Shown piece after piece: positions 7,393-12,852 of a stretch of DNA of 12,852 nucleotides. The stretch is from contig CAJTUG010000032.1 in NCBI GenBank assembly GCA_910579605.1, positions 14,592 to 27,443 on the forward strand, in the 5' to 3' direction. The translations under genes and the position numbers were made by a program. This DNA comes from an uncultured Muribaculaceae bacterium (GTDB taxonomy: Bacteria > Bacteroidota > Bacteroidia > Bacteroidales > Muribaculaceae). Within the stretch, counting starts at the first letter, position 1, and the number at the start of each line of letters is the position of its first letter. The notes under the pieces are model-generated. The model was not told the DNA's origin. It ran no database searches and saw only the letters and a program-made list of their open reading frames with translations.

Positions 7393-9578
7393 TATCTTAT
7401 GAATAGGAGTTCCCGATATTTAGGCAAAGGCCACATTTCGTTATCGACCAAAAGTTCAAGTTTGTCGATATTGTAACGTATAGTCTCCATCGCCGGCGCC
7501 ACGTTGTCGTGATATGCAATAGCTTTCTCTCTTTCGTTCTCAATAGCGTTTGCCTTTTTACGCGCAGCAACCATCTGAGCAACCATAGACTTGATAACAG
7601 TCATGCGACGTGCAATATTTTCTATAGTTTCAAGATCATGGGATGTTATTCCAGTCAAGTCTCCATATATGCTTCTAAGTTTAACGACATTGTCTACCAA
7701 CATAGACTGATATCTTGTTGCTACAGGTATAATGTGGTTAAGAGCCAAATCACCCAGTACTCGAGCTTCTATTTGAATTTTCTTGGTATACATTTCCCAT
7801 TTAACCTCGTTTCTGGCTGCAAGCTCTACTGGAGAGAATACTCCAGTACGACCAAACATTTCAACGGTCTGAGGATAGATGTATGCATCAAAGATTTTAG
7901 GAGCGGATGTTTCGCAATCAAGTCCTCGACGTGCGGCTTCTTCTTTCCACTCGTCAGAGTAACCATTGCCGTTAAATATAATATTTTTTGATTCTTTTAC
8001 AAGCGTCCTGATTTCTGAAAGAAGTGCATCGCGTAGTTCCATCCCATCATCAAGACGCTTCTGTACTTTAGCATGGAAATCCGATAACTGGTCTGCCACA
8101 ACGGAATTTAGGGCAATCATTGCAGAGGCACAATTTGCAGAAGAACCAACAGCCCTAAACTCAAAACGATTGCCAGTAAATGCAAATGGAGAAGTACGAT
8201 TTCTATCAGTATTATCAATTAATATTTCAGGGATCTGCGATAGGCCGAGAGAATATTCGGATTTTCCCGCAAGTTTAGAAAGGTCTGCATCGGAGCTGTT
8301 TTCAAGCACGTCTAATACAGCTCCGAGCTGAGAACCTGTAAAAATCGAAATAATGGCAGGAGGAGCTTCATTTGCGCCCAACCGATGAGCGTTGGTAGCC
8401 GACATGATGGAAGCTTTAAGCAAAGCATTATGCTTATGTACAGCTGCCATCACATTGACAACATATGTAATAAATCTCAAATTGTCTTTTTGGGTTTTCC
8501 CGGGAGAAAAAAGCATGTCGCCTTTATCTGTTCCTAAACTCCAATTGTTGTGTTTTCCCGAACCGTTGACTCCTGCAAAGGGCTTTTCGTGAAGTAGTAC
8601 CCGGAAATTATGTTTACGGGCTACTTCTGCCATGACAGACATCAGCAATAGATTATGATCGTTGGCAAGGTTTGTCTCCTCAAAAATAGGAGCAAGTTCA
8701 AACTGGTTTGGAGCTACTTCGTTATGTCTTGTTTTAACAGGAATTCCCAAATGGTGACATCTTATTTCTAAATCAAGCATAAATGCCTCTACTCGCGATG
8801 GTATTGCTCCGAAATAGTGGTCTTCCAATTGCTGGTTTTTAGGGCTCTCATGCCCCATAAGAGTCCTACCAGTCATCACCAAATCGGGACGAGAGCTATA
8901 AAGGCTTTCATCTACAAGGAAATATTCCTGTTCCCAACCGAGGAATGACTCTACATGCTTTATTTCTGGGTCAAAAAATCTTGCGACTGCAGTTGCAGCC
9001 TTATCTACAGCATTTAAGGCTCTAAGAAGTGGTGTCTTATAGTCCAGAGATTCACCGGTATATGAAATGAAAATAGTTGGTATACATAAAGTTTCTCCAA
9101 GTATAAAAGCCGGAGAAGAAATATCCCATGCAGAATAGCCACGTGCCTCAAAAGTGTTTCTAATACCACCATTGGGGAAACTTGAAGCGTCGGGTTCTTG
9201 CTGTACTAATAATTTACCAGAAAATTCTTCAACCACACCACCTTTGCCGTCGTGTTCAACAAATGCGTCGTGTTTTTCTGCCGTTCCGTCTGTGAGAGGA
9301 TGAAACCAATGAGTATAATGTCTTGCACCATTGTCAATAGCCCACCGCTTCATACCATCGGCAACACTATCTGCAATTTCACGACTTATAGGCTGCTTGT
9401 TTTGGATTGCATCCATCAATGCCTGATAAGTTGTTTTAGGCAAATACTTGAACATTGTGCCCCGGTTAAATACAAGTTTTCCGAAATATTCTTCGGGACG
9501 TTCTTTTGGGATTTCAACAGGCACAGCTTTACGGTCAAATGCCTGCTCTACCATTTTAAAACGGAGTGATGTTGACAT
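7392..9578 (-). CDS. glnN: Glutamine synthetase type III
   Basis: The 728-residue enzyme condenses glutamate and ammonia to glutamine using ATP, the main ammonia-assimilation step, in the cytosol. Type III enzymes are dodecamers of about 80 kDa subunits, first characterised in Bacteroides fragilis; the length here fits and excludes the roughly 450-residue types I and II. Motifs seen: WEQEYFLVD (215-223, glutamate/metal site), NEVAPNQFELAP (286-297), HEKPFAGVNGSGKHNNWSL (330-348) and RLGANEAPPAI (399-409, ATP/glutamate site). The adenylylation-loop tyrosine of type I enzymes is not expected in this family. The ATG at 9578 is 35 bases downstream of a strong terminator, and I find no good promoter in that gap. 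Expression may therefore depend on read-through from the upstream RNA unit or on a weak promoter. The stop codon overlaps the next start by one base. Confidence 0.97.
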   Translation of the reverse strand: MSTSLRFKMVEQAFDRKAVPVEIPKERPEEYFGKLVFNRGTMFKYLPKTTYQALMDAIQNKQPISREIADSVADGMKRWAIDNGARHYTHWFHPLTDGTAEKHDAFVEHDGKGGVVEEFSGKLLVQQEPDASSFPNGGIRNTFEARGYSAWDISSPAFILGETLCIPTIFISYTGESLDYKTPLLRALNAVDKAATAVARFFDPEIKHVESFLGWEQEYFLVDESLYSSRPDLVMTGRTLMGHESPKNQQLEDHYFGAIPSRVEAFMLDLEIRCHHLGIPVKTRHNEVAPNQFELAPIFEETNLANDHNLLLMSVMAEVARKHNFRVLLHEKPFAGVNGSGKHNNWSLGTDKGDMLFSPGKTQKDNLRFITYVVNVMAAVHKHNALLKASIMSATNAHRLGANEAPPAIISIFTGSQLGAVLDVLENSSDADLSKLAGKSEYSLGLSQIPEILIDNTDRNRTSPFAFTGNRFEFRAVGSSANCASAMIALNSVVADQLSDFHAKVQKRLDDGMELRDALLSEIRTLVKESKNIIFNGNGYSDEWKEEAARRGLDCETSAPKIFDAYIYPQTVEMFGRTGVFSPVELAARNEVKWEMYTKKIQIEARVLGDLALNHIIPVATRYQSMLVDNVVKLRSIYGDLTGITSHDLETIENIARRMTVIKSMVAQMVAARKKANAIENEREKAIAYHDNVAPAMETIRYNIDKLELLVDNEMWPLPKYRELLFIR

Positions 9579-9612
9579 ATAATCGATAATTAATTGATTT
9601 TCGCTTTAATAC

Positions 9613-9649
9613 AAAAAACGCCCGGAGGAGCAAGGAACTCAACCGGGCG
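9613..9649 (-). terminator. Strong intrinsic terminator just upstream of glnN
   Basis: Read on the - strand, CGCCCGG (9649-9643) pairs with CCGGGCG (9625-9619) across a 17-base loop and is followed by six Ts (9618-9613). It is well formed and cannot be the direct valS terminator, since it lies nearly 190 bases beyond the valS stop and downstream of a separate promoter. It ends the small RNA described here, or acts as an attenuator for glnN. Confidence 0.9.
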
Positions 9650-9774
9650 CGTATAAGTATTGGCAAAGCATATTCGTGGCAGCAGGCCGAAAAGACAATT
9701 TTAGATTTTCTTGCCTTCTTGTATCTGCTATGGGCAAAATTACCTGTCGCCAAATCTTTCATACCTTTGCTTTT
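9613..9774 (-). ncRNA. Candidate small RNA or glnN leader RNA of about 160 nt, family unknown
   Basis: A complete transcription unit is visible on the - strand: promoter at 9781-9812, expected start near 9774, and a strong terminator ending at 9613. The RNA could fold as follows: closing stem GCAAAG (9770-9765) with CTTTGC (9668-9663); a local hairpin GGCGA (9751-9747) with TTGCC (9737-9733); an upper stem AGCAG (9729-9725) with CTGCT (9685-9681) capping an A/U-rich arm; then the terminator hairpin. A long arm closed at its base and opened by a central bubble resembles 6S RNA in outline and size, but I cannot confirm a family. It does not look like tRNA, 4.5S RNA or tmRNA. The alternative is a 5' leader that controls glnN by transcription attenuation. 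A 68-codon frame (9762-9556) also runs through it; I cannot show that it is translated. Confidence 0.55.
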
Positions 9775-9788
9775 GTTTTGCAAAGGTA
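9762..9788. repeat. Inverted repeat containing the -7 promoter element
   Basis: Perfect 9-base arms TACCTTTGC (9762-9770) and GCAAAGGTA (9780-9788) are separated by nine bases (9771-9779). The right arm, read on the - strand, is the -7 element of the small-RNA promoter. The left arm places an identical element on the + strand facing the 3' end of valS. The repeat straddles the predicted start site, so it could be a repressor site, a second (antisense) promoter, or coincidence combined with the RNA's closing stem. Confidence 0.6.
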
Positions 9789-9812
9789 GAAATAACCCGG
9801 CAAATTGCCAAA
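9781..9812 (-). promoter_or_regulatory. Near-consensus Bacteroidota promoter for the small RNA/leader
   Basis: On the - strand, the -33 element TTTG (9812-9809) is followed by a 20-base spacer and the -7 element TACCTTTG (9788-9781). All fixed positions of the Bacteroidota consensus (TTTG, 19-21 bases, TAnnTTTG) match. It is the best promoter in the window. It overlaps the hairpin that follows valS, so valS termination and this promoter share the same bases. Confidence 0.8.
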
Positions 9813-9824
9813 CAAATTGCCGGG
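9796..9824 (-). terminator. Hairpin after valS, probable weak terminator
   Basis: On the - strand, CCCGGCAA (9824-9817) pairs with TTGCCGGG (9803-9796) over a 13-base loop, 12 bases after the valS stop codon. The downstream tract TTATTTC is only moderately T-rich, so termination may be partial and some valS transcripts could continue into the small RNA and glnN. Confidence 0.6.
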
Positions 9825-9835
9825 AATTTTCCAAT

Positions 9836-12514
9836 TTAATTTAGCGCAGCTAAAGACTGACGGAGGGTGTCGAGCTTAGAATCAGCATCTGAGAGTTTCT
9901 TTCGCTCAGCATTTACTACCGCCTCTGGAGCATTGGCTACAAATCTTTCGTTTCCGAGTTTTTTCTCAACAGATTTCTTGAAGCCTTCAAGGTAATCTAT
10001 CTCCTTTTGGATTCTCGCTTTCTCTGCCTGAACATCAAGATTTTGGCTTTGCGGAATATTAAATTCAAGCGTGCCGACCAAGAAAGATGATGCTGCGGGA
10101 TCTTTTGTCGCATTACATACAATCTCTTCTACACCTCCAAGTTTATATACAACTTGCGAAGCAATATCATTAATAGTGCCCAGGACAAGAAGCTTAATCT
10201 GCTCACGCTGAGGGATATTTTTACGAACTCTGATTGCACGGATTTCTGCAACGATATCTTTTGCAATTTCCATTTCTTCCAAAAGAGCGCCGTCTATAGT
10301 TTCTGCATCCGGCATAGAAGCATACATGATTGATTGCCCTTGAGCTCGTTGCTCTAAGTGCTGCCAAAGTTCTTCTGTGATGAAGGGCATAAACGGATGA
10401 AGCAGGCGCAGGAGTTTATCAAGGAATCCGCAAGCTTCGTGATAAGTCTTGCCATCTATCGGCGAGCCATATGCCGGTTTAATTAGTTCAAGATACCAAG
10501 ATGAGAAATCATCGCGGAAAAGACGATAAACTACTTTAAGCGCATCGTTAATACGGAATTTCGCGAAATCTTCATCTATTTCTGCTATAGCCGCATTGAG
10601 CGTGGAATTAAACCATTTTGCTGCCAATGTATTTATTTGGGGTTGTTCTATATTATGGTCTATATTCCAACCTTTCAGCAACCGGAACGAGTTCCATATC
10701 TTGTTACAGAAATTACGCCCTTGTTCAACAAGCTTATCGTCATACATTATATCGTTGCCGGCAGGAGCAGCAAGCATAAGACCCATACGCACACCATCTG
10801 CACCATAATCGCGGATGAGATCAAGAGGATCTGGGGAGTTACCGAGTTTTTTACTCATCTTTCGCCCAATGGAATCGCGTACTATACCAGTGAAATAAAC
10901 ATTGTTAAATGGCTGTTTACCCACGTATTCATATCCGGCCATAATCATTCTGGCAACCCAGAAGAAAATGATATCCGGGCCAGTGACGAGAGTAGCCGTA
11001 GGATAGTAATATTTTATTTCAGGATTTCCGGGATTGTTTATACCATCAAAAAGAGTAATCGGCCAAAGCCAAGAAGAGAACCATGTGTCGAGAGCATCGG
11101 GATCTTGTATCAAATCTTCTGCTGTCAAATCATTGTTTCCGCTTTTTTGACGAGCCAACACAAGCGCTTCGTCGGCATTGAGTGCAACTACATAATCGTT
11201 TTCGCCTTCGCCATAGAAATATGCCGGAATGCGGTGGCCCCACCACAACTGTCGGCTTATACACCAATCCTTGATATTCTCAAGCCATATGCGATATGTA
11301 TTTTTATATTTCTCAGGAACAAAACGAATTATATCGTCCATAACCGGGGCAAGAGACGTCTCTGCAAAATGTTTCATGTTCACAAACCATTGCAAAGACA
11401 AACGAGGCTCTACCGGAATACCTGTCCTTTCGGAAAGACCTATATTATTTACATAATCTTCTTCTTTCTCAAGAAGACCAGCATCTTTAAGATCTTTGGC
11501 AATACGTGTGCGCGTTTCAAAACGATCTAAGCCCACATACATACCTGCGGCCTCTGCTACTGTCCCATCTTCGTTGAAAATATCTATTATCTCAAGGTTA
11601 TGTGTCTCCCCGAGCATATAGTCGTTCTTATCGTGCGCCGGGGTAACTTTCAAGCAACCGGTTCCGAATTCTATCTCAACATATCTGTCTTCTATTACAG
11701 GAATAACCCTATTTACTAAAGGTACTACTACTTTGTGACCTTTCAGCCAAGTATTCTTGGGGTCTTTAGGGTTGATACACATAGCTGTGTCGCCCATGAT
11801 AGTTTCAGGTCTCGTGGTGGCAACAAGTGCATAATAGCGACCGTTTTCATCAACATGAGCAACGCAACCTTCGGAAAGTTCAACCTTTTTGTCGTCGGCT
11901 AAATAATACCTCAAATAGTAAAGTTTACTTTGTTCTTCAACAAAATAGACTTCATCGTCGCTGAGTGCCGTTTTATTCTGCGGATCCCAATTCACCATTC
12001 TCAAACCACGGTAAATAAGGCCTTTATTATATAGATCAACAAAAACTTTATTTACACTCTCGCTTCTTTTTGCGTCCATTGTAAATGCCGTACGATCCCA
12101 ATCGCAAGAAGCGCCTAATTTGCGAAGCTGCTTCAGGATAATACCACCGTATTTCTCTGTCCAGTCCCATGCATGCTTCAAAAACTCTTCACGAGAAAGG
12201 TCTGTTTTCTTGATACCCTCTTCAGCTAATTTTGCAATAACTTTTGTTTCCGTAGATATAGAGGCATGGTCTGTACCCGGCACCCACAGAGCATTTTTGC
12301 CTTGCATTCTTGCCCTACGCACAAGAATGTCTTGGATTGTATTGTTGAGCATATGACCCATGTGAAGCACTCCAGTAACATTTGGCGGAGGAATCACAAT
12401 AGTATAAGGTTCGCGGGCATCGGGTTCTGAGTGGAAGAGTTTATTCTCAACCCAATACTCATACCACTTATCTTCAACTTCTGCAGGATTATATTTCTGT
12501 GGGAGTTCGTTCAT
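9836..12514 (-). CDS. valS: Valyl-tRNA synthetase
   Basis: The 892-residue class I aminoacyl-tRNA synthetase charges tRNA-Val with valine and hydrolyses mischarged Thr-tRNA-Val. Seen in order: the catalytic signature HMGH (51-54) within PPPNVTGVLHMGH; the editing (CP1) domain with TTRPETI (233-239) and the nearby GDTAM; DTWFSSWLWP, a class Ia Rossmann-fold motif; KMSKK (552-556), the KMSKS loop with Lys at the last place, followed by LGNSPDPL; an anticodon-binding helical domain; and a C-terminal coiled-coil arm (about 830-890, e.g. EKARIQKEIDYLEGFKKSVE) that touches tRNA. Length and order are normal. The ATG at 12514 begins MNELPQKYNP, a typical ValRS N-terminus. Promoter at 12598-12605. I see no T-box leader, as expected outside Firmicutes. 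Confidence 0.98.
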   Translation of the reverse strand: MNELPQKYNPAEVEDKWYEYWVENKLFHSEPDAREPYTIVIPPPNVTGVLHMGHMLNNTIQDILVRRARMQGKNALWVPGTDHASISTETKVIAKLAEEGIKKTDLSREEFLKHAWDWTEKYGGIILKQLRKLGASCDWDRTAFTMDAKRSESVNKVFVDLYNKGLIYRGLRMVNWDPQNKTALSDDEVYFVEEQSKLYYLRYYLADDKKVELSEGCVAHVDENGRYYALVATTRPETIMGDTAMCINPKDPKNTWLKGHKVVVPLVNRVIPVIEDRYVEIEFGTGCLKVTPAHDKNDYMLGETHNLEIIDIFNEDGTVAEAAGMYVGLDRFETRTRIAKDLKDAGLLEKEEDYVNNIGLSERTGIPVEPRLSLQWFVNMKHFAETSLAPVMDDIIRFVPEKYKNTYRIWLENIKDWCISRQLWWGHRIPAYFYGEGENDYVVALNADEALVLARQKSGNNDLTAEDLIQDPDALDTWFSSWLWPITLFDGINNPGNPEIKYYYPTATLVTGPDIIFFWVARMIMAGYEYVGKQPFNNVYFTGIVRDSIGRKMSKKLGNSPDPLDLIRDYGADGVRMGLMLAAPAGNDIMYDDKLVEQGRNFCNKIWNSFRLLKGWNIDHNIEQPQINTLAAKWFNSTLNAAIAEIDEDFAKFRINDALKVVYRLFRDDFSSWYLELIKPAYGSPIDGKTYHEACGFLDKLLRLLHPFMPFITEELWQHLEQRAQGQSIMYASMPDAETIDGALLEEMEIAKDIVAEIRAIRVRKNIPQREQIKLLVLGTINDIASQVVYKLGGVEEIVCNATKDPAASSFLVGTLEFNIPQSQNLDVQAEKARIQKEIDYLEGFKKSVEKKLGNERFVANAPEAVVNAERKKLSDADSKLDTLRQSLAALN

Positions 12515-12852
12515 ATATGTAACTCTTTTAATTATTTCCTAAAGCACATGACCATAAGTCCAGATATAAAACCGAGATTAAGGTCTTTTTGAGGTTGCAA
12601 AGATACGAATTTTTGTCGGTTTAGAACATATAGCAATATCCAATTTTCCAAAATAACAACTAAATTGTCAAGCAGAGAAAACCGTTGACTTCTAAAAATC
12701 GCGGAAAGAAACTAAATAATTTAAAAGATAATTCTTTAAAAACACGACTGATTACCAACTATATCGTCAAATATTATACAAATGAAATGATAGAAAAAAC
12801 TCTTTACATATCACTAATATGAAGACAATTATTATGTTGCTTAAAACTTAAC
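12515..12852. other. AT-rich region upstream of valS
   Basis: These 338 bases hold the valS leader (about 77 bases from the predicted start near 12591) and promoter. Beyond about 12606 there is only AT-rich DNA. I find no convincing gene, RNA or strong hairpin in it. A ten-codon frame at 12820-12852 on the + strand is too short to call, and a neighbouring gene to the right is not visible. Confidence 0.6.
12598..12605 (-). promoter_or_regulatory. Bacteroidota-type -7 promoter element for valS
   Basis: On the - strand TATCTTTG (12605-12598), followed by CA, matches TAnnTTTG fully and has the commonly seen TTTGCA extension. The -33 region at a 19-20 base spacing is poor (no TTTG). Transcription would start near 12591, giving a leader of about 77 bases. 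Confidence 0.6.

Noticed and set aside
7509..7991. 160-codon open frame on the + strand opposite glnN
   Set aside because: Antisense shadow of conserved glutamine synthetase codons; no start signals and no domain.
9612..9774. tRNA, tmRNA or signal-recognition-particle RNA in the valS-glnN gap
   Set aside because: There is no cloverleaf or CCA end, no alanine-type acceptor as in tmRNA, and no GGAAGCAGC-type SRP loop.
9556..9834. 92-residue frame on the - strand in the valS-glnN gap as a protein gene
   Set aside because: It would start within the valS terminator region upstream of the promoter, runs through two hairpins and has no recognisable domain. Only the shorter version starting at 9762 is kept, as a speculative leader frame.
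10637..11530. 297-codon open frame on the + strand opposite valS
   Set aside because: It lies wholly within a strongly conserved valS reading frame. Its translation is low-complexity, rich in Ile, His and Thr, with no domain; it is an antisense shadow.
12820..12852. Ten-codon frame at the right edge as the start of a new gene
   Set aside because: It meets a stop codon after ten residues inside the window and has no support.

Overview
The window looks like a chromosomal segment from a member of the Bacteroidota, most likely order Bacteroidales. The supports are promoter elements of the TAnnTTTG type typical of this phylum, start codons without strong Shine-Dalgarno sequences, a type III glutamine synthetase of about 730 residues, a 4-alpha-glucanotransferase with two starch-binding modules, and an ECF sigma factor paired with a small membrane protein. 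Family or genus cannot be fixed from what is visible. There are no signs of phage, transposons, CRISPR or recent transfer; it reads as core-genome sequence.

Left part, + strand (1-5458): the 3' two thirds of htpG (Hsp90 chaperone) ends in a strong intrinsic terminator. After a 325-base AT-rich gap with a clear promoter comes a large DPE2-like 4-alpha-glucanotransferase (malQ), also closed by a strong terminator. A two-gene unit follows: an ECF sigma factor and a 188-residue four-helix membrane protein that may regulate it. A symmetrical hairpin with an A-tract on one side and a T-tract on the other, at 5472-5498, closes this unit and the converging - strand genes.

Right part, - strand (12852 down to 5500): valS (valyl-tRNA synthetase) is followed by a 257-base gap, then type III glutamine synthetase (glnN), then a divergent PurF-family protein whose ATG overlaps the glnN stop codon by one base. 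The coupling of a glutamine producer to a glutamine-amidotransferase homologue suggests a shared nitrogen-metabolism unit. The PurF-like protein keeps the PRPP loop and the presumed N-terminal cysteine. It lacks the usual oxyanion-hole Asn and most of the PRTase flexible-loop motif, so it may not be the ordinary purine enzyme.

The least explained stretch is the valS-glnN gap. It holds a complete small transcription unit of about 160 nt: a near-ideal Bacteroidota promoter (TTTG, 20-base spacer, TACCTTTG), several potential stems, and a strong GC-rich terminator with six Ts. It ends 35 bases before glnN, which has no convincing promoter of its own. It is either a free small RNA (a 6S-like RNA is one possibility) or an attenuator-type leader for glnN-purF-like. 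This is the best candidate in the window for something undescribed.
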